From contig RFPP01000001.1 of the NCBI GenBank assembly GCA_009926065.1, forward strand, positions 62,001-126,000: a stretch of 64,000 nucleotides of DNA, written 5' to 3'. A model generated the notes under the pieces. That model saw only the letters and a list, made by a program, of their open reading frames with translations. It did no database searches and was not told the DNA's origin. A program made the translations under genes and the position numbers. Shown piece by piece: positions 1 through 9,776 of this stretch. This DNA comes from Flavobacteriaceae bacterium (lineage in GTDB: Bacteria; Bacteroidota; Bacteroidia; Flavobacteriales; Flavobacteriaceae). The stretch's first letter is position 1. Every line of letters starts with the position of its first letter.

Positions 1-51
1 AGAATCACCTCCAGAAGTTAAAACACCTATTTTTTTTATTGTACTACTCAT
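1..51 (-). CDS. pfkA: 6-phosphofructokinase, N-terminal fragment (runs off window start)
   Basis: Only the first 17 codons are visible, reading MSSTIKKIGVLTSGGDS from an ATG at 49-51. The GVLTSGGDS segment is the glycine-rich ATP-binding start typical of ATP-dependent 6-phosphofructokinase, which phosphorylates fructose 6-phosphate in glycolysis. The rest lies outside the window. It is on the same strand as, and downstream of, the TamB-like gene, about 150 bases away. The identification rests on this short but characteristic N-terminus. Confidence 0.8.
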   Translation of the reverse strand, partial: MSSTIKKIGVLTSGGDS

Positions 52-198
52 TTTTTTGTTTTAAAATGTAAACTTAATATAAATTGGGTTTAAAAAAAGT
101 GCAATTTTTATTATATTATTAAATAATGTAAATTCAAACGTTTTCGTTGATAAGTTTTTAAATTAATAACTTTCCATATCAGAATAATATTTCATCAG

Positions 199-3100
199 TT
201 AATCTATTTCATTATTCAAAATTGCTTCAGAATTAGCTTTAGTATTCTTTTTAGGTTTATTTTTTTTGCTTTTAAAATTAATTCCATCACTAGGAATATC
301 AGAATCTGATTGATTGATTGAATTAGTAATTTTAGGGGCTAATATTTTTTTCTTAAATATTTTGTTTACCAACTCTTTAAAGGTATTGAAATCTATTTCA
401 TAAGAGATACCTAGTCCTTGAGTATAACCTATATTTTGACCTATAAAAGTAATGTCATTTTCTTTATTAAAAACCCTTAAATTTAAGGTACCATCTTCAT
501 TAACACGATATTGAACTTCTACATCACCTACTACTGCTGATTGATTTATTCCACCTATTGGCACTCCTAATTTTCCGTTAAATGTAATTCTGTCATTTAT
601 TTTGGATGAAACAGTAACCCCAAATCTACCATCGGTTTCTGAACCAGGTCGCCTATCGGCCAAAACATAATCAATACCTAAATTAAACTTGCCTTCTTCG
701 TCTTGAAAAATATCATTAAAAATACCACTAAATTTTTCAAAAATATTTCCAGATAAATCTGTTTGGCTTATTCCTAATTGACTTAAAAATCCTCCAGAGG
801 AAAGTAAATATAAAGCCTGTTTTTGACGAGTATCTCTATCATCTAATTTATATTGTATTTCCGATTTTAAAACAGAGCTTACTGTTGGAAAATTAATTGA
901 AAAATCAGGCTCTACATTACTTAAATTTCCTTTTATCCCAATAATAACATCAACAGGTACTTTTTTATTTATAGATGGATTATCTAGTAGAACTGCTGGA
1001 TTAGCGGTAGTTTCATAAACAGCTTCTAAATTAATATTTGCTTTAAGCGGGTCACCTTCCCAAACTATTGAACCAAATTTTTTAACTTTAAATTTTTTAT
1101 CAATTAAACCACCATATTTGAAATTATAAGTTCCTTCATAAACTTGAAAATCTCCAGTCATAATAAATTTACCTAAAGTATTAATTTCTAATAATAAATT
1201 TCCATTTCCTCGACCTTTCATTCCATGGCCAGAATTCCTATTTAAAATAACTTCAATCTCCGCTTTTTGGTTAATATCCAAATTAAATTTCAATTCTAGA
1301 CCATTATAATTTCTTGAATTATTAGATAAACCAATTCCATTATTATATTTTTCCTTTGAAGTAAGAAAATGAATATATTCATTAGTTCCAGACGCATTAA
1401 CATCATTAATTGGGATTTTGATTGCTGTTCCTTTTTCAGATTTAGCGTCAATATTAATTACTAATCCATCTGAAGGTCCTGAAATTGAAGCTATTCCATT
1501 AATAAAAGCGGTGCCAAAATAGGCAGCATCTTCACTATCTTTTGTGTCTAATGCAAGGAATCTATCCGATTTTACTTTTAAATCTAAAATCCAATCTGAA
1601 AATTTATTGTGCTTAATTCTTCCATCTAATTTACCTTGAGATTTAAATTTTGAATCACTAATGCTTGCATTTCTTATAATAAATGAATTTTCAGTAATAT
1701 CAACTATTGAATTTTTATCAAACTCATAATTTACATTCAAATAAGGAATTGAAATTCCAGAGTCTTCTAAATACATTCGGCCATTTACTTTAAGATCGGT
1801 AATTACTCCTTCAATATTTGTACTTCCAGAAGCATACCCCTTGATGTTCGTTACAATATCTCCACCTATTAATCCTAAAACACCTAAATTAAATTTGTTA
1901 AATCTTAAATCCAAATTAGTCTTGGTTTCTTCATTTTCAATGTTAAATTCACCGATGGCACTAAAAGAATCCAAATTCTCATTTACAATAGTAGAATTTA
2001 CATTGAATTTTTTTAATTCATTATCTCCAGAAATATCTAAATTTAATTTACCTAAAAGTACATTATTTACACTCAAATTATCTGTGAAAATAGAGGCTGT
2101 AGGTTGATAAATATTATTGTTTTGTTTCAAATTGACGGATCCATTTAAAATTCCTTTAAATGTAAAATCAGAAATTTCAGGGGTCAACTTATTAACATCA
2201 ATATTGGTAAATATTAAATTTAAATCTTTTGAGTTTTTATCATTTACAAAACCTTTAAATTCAACTTTTTCATTTTTATGAGTTAAAGCTATATCATCAA
2301 AGGAAAAATTTGACAACCTTTTATCAAATACTATTTTGTTGCTATCTTCACTGTTTTCATTCAAATACCACAATACCTCCTTAAATTTTATTTCAGATTT
2401 TTGAATTCCAACTACATTAAAATTCTGTTTATTAATAGTATGAAAAACATTAATTTTGAAAATATCCTCTGCTTTTTTTCCTCCTTTAAATTCTGATCTA
2501 ACAAATAAAGTGTCGTTTTCAATTACGTTAATCAAATTAAAATCAGAAATTTTGTATTTATCCGATTGAACACTATCCATAGAAACATAGGTGTTATAAA
2601 GTGGATTTTTATTATCAACTCTTATGCTAATTTTATGTATGTTAGTGTCAAAGGCAGTAATTTTAGGTGAATTAAAATTAAATTTAATATCATTTTTATC
2701 AGAGTTAATCGATCCCTGAAATAATGTATTGGGTGCCAAAGAAACGCCTGGTAAAAAAATATCAATGATCTTGTTATAAATTGAAAAATCAAATTTCAAA
2801 AATTGATCTTTTTTAATTTTATTAGGTTTATAATTGGCATATAGACTTCCAAGAGAATTCTCCAACATATATTGTAATTGATCCATTTGAAAATTTCCAA
2901 CTATTTTACCTTGAACTATATCAGGAGAATTAATAGAAATAGTTCGGATATTTCTTTCATCAAAACTTGAATTTAAACTAAAATCATCAAAGTAGTAGGT
3001 GTCTTTTGGATTTTGATAGGAAATGTTATATAGGTTTACAGAACCTTTAAAATCATCTAAATTCTTCCCCGAAACAATCATTTCAATATTACCTTTAAAT

Positions 3101-4716
3101 ACCGAAATACTATCTTTTTCAACTAAATTTAATTTTTTCAAATTAGCAAAATCAATATTTGCATTAAAATTGTAATTAATTTCTTTTTTCTCAAGATTAA
3201 CCAATCCATCAAAATCCATAAATAAATTTGGATCATTAACGTTTAATTTTCCCTGAAAAATTGGATTTTTAAATTTTCCATTCACAACAATGTTGGTGTA
3301 ATTGTAGCCTTTATAATTTAATTTATAAACATCTCCAGAAAGTGAAGTATTTAAGTTATCCAGTTTTAACCCTTGACCGTCAAAATCAAAATTTAGAGTT
3401 ACAAAATCGATATCTTTTTTAACTAGAAATTGACCAATTTTAAATTGCTCCAATATTAAATTCCCTTTGTAGGCTGCATTATCAATATTATCAATATTGG
3501 TCATAACAAGATTAGACTGTAAACTTCCTAGAGAAGTAGTCATATAAAAATCTGCACTTAAAGTTGAAGGTGTAATTTCTGTTTTACCTCTAAAATCAAA
3601 TTGTCCAAATTTATTTAAAGATTTAGGTAAATTATTGCCTAAAATATTAGGTAAAATACTAACAAGATCGCTATAATTTGAGGATAAAGAATTGAATTTA
3701 CCATTCATATAAAAAGATTGTTGTTCTGAACCTAAAAGATTTTTAAAATTAATATTTCCATTAATTTTAGTATTCCTGTCTACTAAATTAAGTTTATAAA
3801 AATATAAATCATTTAAAGTTCCCCTAATATTTGATTTTATTTTAAACTGTTGATTTGACCCTAATTCTTTATAAAAAAAACGAATTTCATTTGAAGCAAT
3901 CGAGGCAGAATCTAATTTTACGTCAAATTCAACTTTATTATTAAAGTCTGCAAAGTCATTTTCGTTATAATTTAAAATTGCATTTCCGTTTAAAAAAGAG
4001 TTTTTAGTAATAATACTCAGTTGTTCTAATTTTATATGTTTTAAAGTATATTCAAAATTTGTTTTTAAATTTTCAACCGAAATTCCTCGATGGTCTAAAA
4101 ATGACATTTTAAGAATATTTGTAGCTACTTCCGGACCATAGATTTTTAAATTACTAGTTTCAATGTTAAGTTTATTTAAATTCAATTGTATTGGGTAATT
4201 ACTATTTTCATCAGATAAAATAAAAGTACTATTGGTAATGTAAACATTCTTGGATTTCATTAAAAACTTATCTTTAGTAGGTTTTCCATCATCAAAAAGA
4301 TCGGCAAATTTCCAAATATTAGTATCTTTTTCGCCTTTATATGTCTTAAGATTAAAAAATAAACTATCAACTCTAATTTCCCCAAATAATAAATCCCCGT
4401 TATAGAGTTTTTCAAAGCTTAGTATATTTGTTTTAATGCTTTTAGCAGTAATCATAGGTAATTTATGGTGATCACGAATTAAAATGCCTCTTAATTTAAC
4501 ACCTCCAAAAATAGAAATAGCTACTTGCTCTACATTAATGTCGGCTTTATAATCCTTTCGGAGTTTTTCTGTTAAATACTCACCAATTTTAGTTTGTACT
4601 ACAGGTAAAGACAATGTAATTCCAAGTACTAGAAATAGTAGGATAATTGCAAGGAGGGTTCGAAATAGTATTTTTTTTATTTTTTTGATACTTCCTATTT
4701 TTTTAAAAAAATTAAT
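199..4716 (-). CDS. TamB-like translocation/assembly module protein (DUF490), giant envelope protein
   Basis: A protein of about 1,500 residues. After an N-terminal membrane anchor it is a long succession of beta-rich segments (many N-x-N-x strands) with the TamB/DUF490 domain in the last third. The TamB family bridges the two membranes and helps outer-membrane protein assembly or lipid transfer. The first conventional start (TTG, 4612-4614) falls inside the hydrophobic anchor. The frame stays open upstream to a stop at 4732-4734, encoding IKKILFRTLLAIILLFLVLG just before it. I therefore place the start at the ATT codon 4714-4716, which follows AAAAGG. ATA at 4698 or 4680 is also possible. 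It diverges from tsaD. Function is confident; the exact start is not. Confidence 0.8.
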   Translation of the reverse strand: MNFFKKIGSIKKIKKILFRTLLAIILLFLVLGITLSLPVVQTKIGEYLTEKLRKDYKADINVEQVAISIFGGVKLRGILIRDHHKLPMITAKSIKTNILSFEKLYNGDLLFGEIRVDSLFFNLKTYKGEKDTNIWKFADLFDDGKPTKDKFLMKSKNVYITNSTFILSDENSNYPIQLNLNKLNIETSNLKIYGPEVATNILKMSFLDHRGISVENLKTNFEYTLKHIKLEQLSIITKNSFLNGNAILNYNENDFADFNNKVEFDVKLDSASIASNEIRFFYKELGSNQQFKIKSNIRGTLNDLYFYKLNLVDRNTKINGNINFKNLLGSEQQSFYMNGKFNSLSSNYSDLVSILPNILGNNLPKSLNKFGQFDFRGKTEITPSTLSADFYMTTSLGSLQSNLVMTNIDNIDNAAYKGNLILEQFKIGQFLVKKDIDFVTLNFDFDGQGLKLDNLNTSLSGDVYKLNYKGYNYTNIVVNGKFKNPIFQGKLNVNDPNLFMDFDGLVNLEKKEINYNFNANIDFANLKKLNLVEKDSISVFKGNIEMIVSGKNLDDFKGSVNLYNISYQNPKDTYYFDDFSLNSSFDERNIRTISINSPDIVQGKIVGNFQMDQLQYMLENSLGSLYANYKPNKIKKDQFLKFDFSIYNKIIDIFLPGVSLAPNTLFQGSINSDKNDIKFNFNSPKITAFDTNIHKISIRVDNKNPLYNTYVSMDSVQSDKYKISDFNLINVIENDTLFVRSEFKGGKKAEDIFKINVFHTINKQNFNVVGIQKSEIKFKEVLWYLNENSEDSNKIVFDKRLSNFSFDDIALTHKNEKVEFKGFVNDKNSKDLNLIFTNIDVNKLTPEISDFTFKGILNGSVNLKQNNNIYQPTASIFTDNLSVNNVLLGKLNLDISGDNELKKFNVNSTIVNENLDSFSAIGEFNIENEETKTNLDLRFNKFNLGVLGLIGGDIVTNIKGYASGSTNIEGVITDLKVNGRMYLEDSGISIPYLNVNYEFDKNSIVDITENSFIIRNASISDSKFKSQGKLDGRIKHNKFSDWILDLKVKSDRFLALDTKDSEDAAYFGTAFINGIASISGPSDGLVINIDAKSEKGTAIKIPINDVNASGTNEYIHFLTSKEKYNNGIGLSNNSRNYNGLELKFNLDINQKAEIEVILNRNSGHGMKGRGNGNLLLEINTLGKFIMTGDFQVYEGTYNFKYGGLIDKKFKVKKFGSIVWEGDPLKANINLEAVYETTANPAVLLDNPSINKKVPVDVIIGIKGNLSNVEPDFSINFPTVSSVLKSEIQYKLDDRDTRQKQALYLLSSGGFLSQLGISQTDLSGNIFEKFSGIFNDIFQDEEGKFNLGIDYVLADRRPGSETDGRFGVTVSSKINDRITFNGKLGVPIGGINQSAVVGDVEVQYRVNEDGTLNLRVFNKENDITFIGQNIGYTQGLGISYEIDFNTFKELVNKIFKKKILAPKITNSINQSDSDIPSDGINFKSKKNKPKKNTKANSEAILNNEID

Positions 4717-4763
4717 ATCACCTTTTAAACATTATATTACATATACCTTAAATAAAAATTCTT

Positions 4764-4771
4764 TAATTTTG
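4764..4771 (+). promoter_or_regulatory. Putative -7 box for tsaD operon
   Basis: TAATTTTG matches the Bacteroidota -7 consensus TAnnTTTG and sits about 50 bases before the tsaD start. I see no clear TTG -33 element at normal spacing, so this is a weak call made from position and match only. Confidence 0.4.
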
Positions 4772-4823
4772 ACCATTGCAAAAAAAATATTTAAAGATAT
4801 ATTAAATAAAAAACAAACTTTTA

Positions 4824-5846
4824 ATGAACAATAAGCCAATATATATACTCGCAATTGAAAGTTCATGTGACGATACCGCAGCAGCTATTTTAGAAAACGA
4901 TAAAGTTTTGTCTAATATTGTAGCCAATCAACTTATTCATAATCAATATGGTGGTGTTGTACCTGAATTAGCTTCAAGAGCACACCAACAAAATATTGTA
5001 CCTGTTGTAGATGCTGCACTTCGCAAAGCGAATATACAAAAAGAACAGTTAACAGCAATAGCTTTTACTCAAGGACCTGGATTAATGGGCTCTTTGTTAG
5101 TTGGAGGTTCATTTGCTAAATCATTATCAATAGCATTAAATATTCCTCTAATAGCTGTAAATCATATGCAAGCTCATATTTTAGCTCATTTTATTAATGA
5201 GGAAGGATATCAAAAACCTACTTTTCCATTTTTAGCTTTAACCATTTCTGGGGGACATACACAAATAGTAAAAGTGAACGATTATTTTGATATGGAAGTT
5301 ATAGGAGAAACTATTGATGATGCAGTTGGAGAAGCATTTGATAAAAGTGCAAAAATACTAGGTTTACCATATCCTGGAGGCCCATTATTAGATAAATATG
5401 CACAAATAGGCAATCCGAAAGCATTCGTTTTTACAAAACCTAAAGTTCCTAACTTGGATTTCAGTTTCTCAGGTTTAAAAACTGGAATTTTATATTTCAT
5501 TCAAAAAAATAAAGCACAAAACCCTATTTTTATTGAAGAAAATTTAAATGATATATGTGCATCTATTCAAAACAGTATAATTGAAATTTTAATGGAAAAA
5601 ATGAAATTAGCGGTTAATCAAACTGGTATTACTAGGATAGCCATTGGCGGTGGAGTTTCAGCAAATTCGGGAATTAGAAATGCAATGAATGAAGCTCAAA
5701 CGAAATATGGATGGCAAACTTTTATCCCTAAATTCGAATACACCACTGATAATGCAGCAATGATTGGAATTGTAGGGTATCAAAAATATTTACAGGAAAA
5801 TTTCGAAACTTCAGGTGTGGTATCTAAAGCCAGGATTCAATTTTAA
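4824..5846 (+). CDS. tsaD: tRNA N6-adenosine threonylcarbamoyltransferase TsaD
   Basis: TsaD transfers the threonylcarbamoyl group from threonylcarbamoyl-AMP to A37 of ANN-decoding tRNAs, together with TsaB and TsaE. The 340-residue length is normal. Visible marks are the N-terminal ILAIESSCDDT ATPase-fold segment, the metal-binding histidines H114 and H118 in VNHMQAH, the GGHTQ motif and the C-terminal GGGVSAN and DNAAM segments. It begins a same-strand run with rsmE, a DUF4159 protein, a methyltransferase and a small secreted protein, with very short gaps, so these are probably co-transcribed. It is divergent from the TamB-like gene. Confidence 0.97.
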   Translation: MNNKPIYILAIESSCDDTAAAILENDKVLSNIVANQLIHNQYGGVVPELASRAHQQNIVPVVDAALRKANIQKEQLTAIAFTQGPGLMGSLLVGGSFAKSLSIALNIPLIAVNHMQAHILAHFINEEGYQKPTFPFLALTISGGHTQIVKVNDYFDMEVIGETIDDAVGEAFDKSAKILGLPYPGGPLLDKYAQIGNPKAFVFTKPKVPNLDFSFSGLKTGILYFIQKNKAQNPIFIEENLNDICASIQNSIIEILMEKMKLAVNQTGITRIAIGGGVSANSGIRNAMNEAQTKYGWQTFIPKFEYTTDNAAMIGIVGYQKYLQENFETSGVVSKARIQF

Positions 5847-5850
5847 TCTC

Positions 5851-6555
5851 ATGCAATTATTCTATAATCCAAATATTAACGAAACTACTGATAGTTTTAC
5901 TTTTGATAAGGAAGAAAGCAAACATATTATTAAAGTTTTGCGTAAAAAAGATGGTGATATATTATTTGTAACCAATGGATTAGGATATTTATTCAAAACT
6001 GAAATTGTTGTTGGTTCCGATAGTAAATGTACTGTCAAAATAATAAGTTTTGAATTAACTAGTGCTCCGAAATACCATTTACATTTAGCTGTTGCTCCAA
6101 CAAAAATGAATGACAGATATGAGTGGTTTTTAGAAAAAGCTACCGAAATAGGAATTTCAGAAATTACTCCAATTATTTGTGATCATTCCGAAAGAAAAAT
6201 TGTAAAAACCGATCGATTCGACAAAATATTACAATCTTCAATGAAACAATCTTTAAACTTTTATTTGCCAAAGCTTAACGATCCTATTTCTTTCAAAGAT
6301 TTTATCAAACAAAAAAATGAAGGCTTGCTATTAATAGCTCACTGCGAAGAAACAGATAAAAAATCATTGAAATCAGTTGTAAAACCTAATGAAAATGTTA
6401 CCGTTTTAATTGGTCCAGAAGGCGATTTTTCTAATAAAGAAATTTCATTCGCAATCGAAAATAATTATATTCCTGTAACATTGGGCTCTTCAAGATTACG
6501 AACAGAAACAGCAGCAATTGTAGCTTGTCACTGCATTGTTTTAATAAATGAATAA
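5851..6555 (+). CDS. rsmE: 16S rRNA (uracil(1498)-N(3))-methyltransferase RsmE
   Basis: RsmE methylates N3 of U1498 in 16S rRNA with S-adenosylmethionine. The N-terminal PUA-like part is followed by a SPOUT domain. The trefoil-knot signatures LIGPEGDFS and LGSSRLRTETAA near the C-terminus bind the cofactor. I chose the ATG at 5851, four bases after the tsaD stop, giving MQLFYNP and 234 residues, because this matches the family N-terminus. The open frame also extends 12 codons into tsaD, but that part is not family-like. It is second in the tsaD operon. Confidence 0.95.
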   Translation: MQLFYNPNINETTDSFTFDKEESKHIIKVLRKKDGDILFVTNGLGYLFKTEIVVGSDSKCTVKIISFELTSAPKYHLHLAVAPTKMNDRYEWFLEKATEIGISEITPIICDHSERKIVKTDRFDKILQSSMKQSLNFYLPKLNDPISFKDFIKQKNEGLLLIAHCEETDKKSLKSVVKPNENVTVLIGPEGDFSNKEISFAIENNYIPVTLGSSRLRTETAAIVACHCIVLINE

Positions 6556-6564
6556 ATATCTATT

Positions 6565-7203
6565 TTGAAAAAAATAATTCTACTTTTTTTAATAATTTCA
6601 ACCTCTGCTTCTTCTCAAGAAATTGCCTTATTGAAATACAATGGCGGTGGTGATTGGTATGCAAATCCAACTTCATTACCTAACTTGATAAAATATTGTA
6701 ATCAAACTATTGGGACTAAAATTTTACCTAAAAATGCTGTTGTAACTCCTAGTAGTCCTGATATTTTTTCCTATCCCTATGTTCATGCTACTGGACATGG
6801 AAATGTGGTTTTTAATCCTTCAGAAGTTGAAAACCTGAGAAATTACTTAACTTCAGGTGGTTTTCTTCATTTAGATGATAATTACGGAATGAATGAATAC
6901 ATCAGAAAGGAAATTACGAAACTTTTCCCAGACAAAGCTTTGGTTGAAATACCTGCCAACCATCCTATTTTTCAAAAACCAAATTCATTTCCTGCCGGAA
7001 TACCTAAAATTCATGAACATGATGGTAAAAGACCTCAAGCATTCGGTATATTTATTGAAAATAGATTGGTTTTACTATATACATATGAAACTGATTTAAG
7101 TGACGGTTGGGAAGATGCCGATGTGCATAATGACCCAATTGAAGTTCGTGAAAAAGCACTAAAAATGGGAGCTAATATCCTAAATTACATTTTTAATAAT
7201 TAG
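6565..7203 (+). CDS. DUF4159 domain secreted protein
   Basis: A 212-residue protein with a signal peptide (about residues 1-17, ending SASSQ) followed by a DUF4159 domain, a class I glutamine-amidotransferase-like fold of unknown role common in Bacteroidota. Visible are the VHATGHGNV, GGFLHLDDNYG and GWEDADVHND segments. The start is TTG at 6565, nine bases after the rsmE stop, and no nearby ATG preserves the signal peptide. It sits between two RNA or SAM-linked enzymes in one run, but being secreted it probably has no direct link to them. Function unknown. Confidence 0.85.
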   Translation: MKKIILLFLIISTSASSQEIALLKYNGGGDWYANPTSLPNLIKYCNQTIGTKILPKNAVVTPSSPDIFSYPYVHATGHGNVVFNPSEVENLRNYLTSGGFLHLDDNYGMNEYIRKEITKLFPDKALVEIPANHPIFQKPNSFPAGIPKIHEHDGKRPQAFGIFIENRLVLLYTYETDLSDGWEDADVHNDPIEVREKALKMGANILNYIFNN

Positions 7204-7214
7204 AATTTAATTCG

Positions 7215-8396
7215 ATGGATATTACTTTATTAAATCCTGAGATTCAAAAATATATCAATTCAAAAATAGGTGTTGATATTGCTAAATTAGCTTTACAAAA
7301 AAATCCATTTCCACAAGTCAAATGGGTTTCAATATTAAACCAAATAGCCGCAAAATCAAAAGTTAAAGATAAACTTCCAACTTATTTTTCTACTGAAAAC
7401 ATTGTTTATCCAAGTAAAATTTCTGTGGAGCAAACTTCTTCAGAAAAAACCGCTTTATACAAATCTAAAATTGTTAATGGAGAAACTTTAATTGACTTAA
7501 CGGGCGGATTTGGTGTGGATTGCCACTATTTTTCAGAGAGAATAAATAAAGTAATTCATTGTGAAATTGATAGCGAATTATCCGATATTGTCAAACATAA
7601 TTTTAGGCAAATTGGAATCGATAATGTGAAATGTATTGCTGGAGATAGTTATGAAATCCTGAATAATTACAATCAGAAATTTGATTGGATATATTTAGAT
7701 CCATCGAGACGAAATAATCAAAAAGGCAAAGTTTTTATGTTAAAAGATTGCTTGCCAAACGTTCCTGATTTACTTTCGTTTTATTTTTCCAAAACCAATA
7801 ATATTCTGATAAAAACTGCTCCAATTTTAGATCTATCTGCGGGATTATCTGAATTAACTAATGTAAATTGTATTCATATTGTAGCGGTAGATAATGAAGT
7901 GAAAGAAATATTATGGGAATTAAACGCTGATTATGTTGGTAGTACTAAAATTAAAACCGTTAATATTGTTAATGATAATACTGAAACTTTTAATTTTGAA
8001 TTTAATTCAAAAGTAGAATTACCTTATTTCGAACTTCCTAAAAATTTTCTATATGAACCCAATAATGCAATTATGAAATCGGGAGGTTTTGATGAAATTG
8101 GTATAAAATTTAATATAAGTAAACTCCACCCCCATTCTCATTTATATTCTTCTGAAAATCTAATCAACTTTCCGGGTAGAATATTTGAAATAAATAAGGT
8201 TTTTGCCTATTCAAAAAATGAAATGAAAACTAATTTACAAAATACAAAAGCGAATATTACCACTAGAAATTTTCCTGACAGTGTAGAAGAAATTAGAAAA
8301 AAATGGAAAATTAAAGAGGGTGGATCTAACTATTGTTTTTTTACCACAGACTCAAATAATGATAAAATAGTTATAATTTGCAGCAAAATTAAATAA
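7215..8396 (+). CDS. Class I SAM-dependent methyltransferase with THUMP-like domain
   Basis: A 393-residue protein of a Bacteroidota family with an N-terminal helical region, a Rossmann methyltransferase core and a C-terminal THUMP-like domain (PG_1098-type). SAM-binding motif I is DLTGGFG at 94-100, and DPSRR at 162-166 is the motif IV equivalent. THUMP domains bind tRNA, so an RNA substrate is likely, but the modified base is unknown. It follows the DUF4159 gene by 11 bases, in the same operon as the tRNA enzyme tsaD and the rRNA enzyme rsmE, which agrees with an RNA role. Confidence 0.85.
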   Translation: MDITLLNPEIQKYINSKIGVDIAKLALQKNPFPQVKWVSILNQIAAKSKVKDKLPTYFSTENIVYPSKISVEQTSSEKTALYKSKIVNGETLIDLTGGFGVDCHYFSERINKVIHCEIDSELSDIVKHNFRQIGIDNVKCIAGDSYEILNNYNQKFDWIYLDPSRRNNQKGKVFMLKDCLPNVPDLLSFYFSKTNNILIKTAPILDLSAGLSELTNVNCIHIVAVDNEVKEILWELNADYVGSTKIKTVNIVNDNTETFNFEFNSKVELPYFELPKNFLYEPNNAIMKSGGFDEIGIKFNISKLHPHSHLYSSENLINFPGRIFEINKVFAYSKNEMKTNLQNTKANITTRNFPDSVEEIRKKWKIKEGGSNYCFFTTDSNNDKIVIICSKIK

Positions 8397-8397
8397 C

Positions 8398-8967
8398 ATG
8401 AAAAACTTCATATTAATTGTTACATTATTGTATAATCTAAATATAAATGCACAAAAACCATGTGAATTTAGTGTTAATGTGACAGATAGTTTAGGAACAT
8501 ATAAAGAGACCAAAAGTGCAATTGTACATGAATTTGTTTTTGGAAATACTTCAAAACATATTTTTTTCGCATTGACGTCAACCAATGATATGCCTTTACT
8601 CAGTTTGTTAATTCTACAAAAAAGTAAAGATTTTCTAAAAATAAATTGTTTTGATAAAAATTCAAGAATTTACCTGCAATTAGAAAATAACAAAGTGATT
8701 ACCCTAATTGCATCCGAAGAAGAGAATTGTGGCACTCCAGTAAATGATGATTTAGGATTTAATAACCGAATATTATCCGGAACATTTTATTTTTTAAAAG
8801 GTACTATAGACGACCTAAAAACTTCCCCTGTTTCAAGTATGAGAATAAAATTTTCAACAGAAACTCAGGATTTTATAATAAAAAAAGAATTAGTTTCTGA
8901 ACTTGATCAAAAGACTTATTTTCCTAGTAATTATTTTATTGATTTCTTGTCTTGTGTAATCGATTAG
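8398..8967 (+). CDS. Secreted protein of unknown function
   Basis: A 189-residue protein with a signal peptide (about residues 1-19, ending NINAQ) and no family I recognise. The start ATG lies one base after the preceding stop, so it is translated from the tsaD run. It is a mostly beta-type sequence with four cysteines in the mature part. Its stop overlaps the convergent VanX-like gene by four bases. It is probably periplasmic or exported. Confidence 0.75.
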   Translation: MKNFILIVTLLYNLNINAQKPCEFSVNVTDSLGTYKETKSAIVHEFVFGNTSKHIFFALTSTNDMPLLSLLILQKSKDFLKINCFDKNSRIYLQLENNKVITLIASEEENCGTPVNDDLGFNNRILSGTFYFLKGTIDDLKTSPVSSMRIKFSTETQDFIIKKELVSELDQKTYFPSNYFIDFLSCVID

Positions 8968-9665
8968 TCGCACTTCCATTTGAAATTAGAAATAGGATCT
9001 AATTTTGCGTTTTTCAAATTGTAATGCCACCATTCAGAGTCGAAAGATTGAAATTTAGCACTCATCATTATTTTTTTAAATAAAGCTCTATTTTCTAAAA
9101 TTTCATTTGGAAAATATTTATAGTCATGACTTGCTTCAGGTCCAAAGAAATCAAATGGAGTTCCCATATTTAGTTCCTTTCCGCTACTATCTACCAATGT
9201 AATATCAACAGCTCCTCCTCTATTGTGAATAGAGCCTTTACTTGGATTGGCAACATAACTGGGATTTGAAACTATTTTCCACATTCTTTTTTGTACGTCC
9301 AAAGGTCGGTAGCAATCGTAAAGTTTGATTTTATAACCCAGTTTCATAAATTTAGAATTGGCTTTTATAAGTGCTTTTGCTGTTTTTAATCGCATATAAC
9401 ATTCCGCACAATCATAAACCTTCGATTTCAAAAAATTATCTTCTGTAGCGTATTTCATGTCATATACAAAATCATTACTGTACTCTTTCAGATTTACAAA
9501 TGAGGTATCATTCACAATTGTTTTATCATCCTTAACAGACGTTATTTTTTCGTTAGAGTTAATGGTTGAACTAGCAACAACAATTGATTTATCATAATAT
9601 TTTGTTTTGCAGGAAAACAATAAGAGTAGCGAGGTTACCAAAAATGTTTTTAAAAATAATTTCAT
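8964..9665 (-). CDS. D-alanyl-D-alanine dipeptidase, M15D (VanX/DdpX-like) lipoprotein
   Basis: M15D peptidases cleave D-Ala-D-Ala. This 233-residue protein starts with a lipoprotein signal peptide ending LLLLFSC (lipidated Cys at 19), followed by a linker and the peptidase domain. The zinc-site motifs are HNRGGAVDI near residue 149 and SEWWHY near residue 210, and CYRPLDVQKRM is also conserved. As an isolated chromosomal gene without vanHA neighbours, it most likely works in cell-wall dipeptide recycling rather than glycopeptide resistance. No operon partner is visible. Confidence 0.9.
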   Translation of the reverse strand: MKLFLKTFLVTSLLLLFSCKTKYYDKSIVVASSTINSNEKITSVKDDKTIVNDTSFVNLKEYSNDFVYDMKYATEDNFLKSKVYDCAECYMRLKTAKALIKANSKFMKLGYKIKLYDCYRPLDVQKRMWKIVSNPSYVANPSKGSIHNRGGAVDITLVDSSGKELNMGTPFDFFGPEASHDYKYFPNEILENRALFKKIMMSAKFQSFDSEWWHYNLKNAKLDPISNFKWKCD

Positions 9666-9730
9666 TATTATAAATTAAATGCAATACAAAGAAACATATT
9701 TATTGACAAATATTAATTTTTTTAAAATAA

Positions 9731-9757
9731 AAAAACCACGCAAATAGCGTGGTTTTT
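9731..9757 (-). terminator. Rho-independent terminator
   Basis: AAAAACCACGC and GCGTGGTTTTT form an 11-bp perfect stem around the loop AAATA. It lies 20 bases past the stop of the minus-strand lipoprotein gene and ends in a T tract in that direction. It would also stop read-through on the plus strand. Confidence 0.85.
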
Positions 9758-9776
9758 AAAATCAAAATTATTCAAC

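Noticed and set aside
1841..2107. Plus-strand ORF of 88 codons inside the TamB-like gene
   Set aside because: It is antisense to a well-supported coding region, has no recognisable domain and its composition is the mirror of the TamB repeats.
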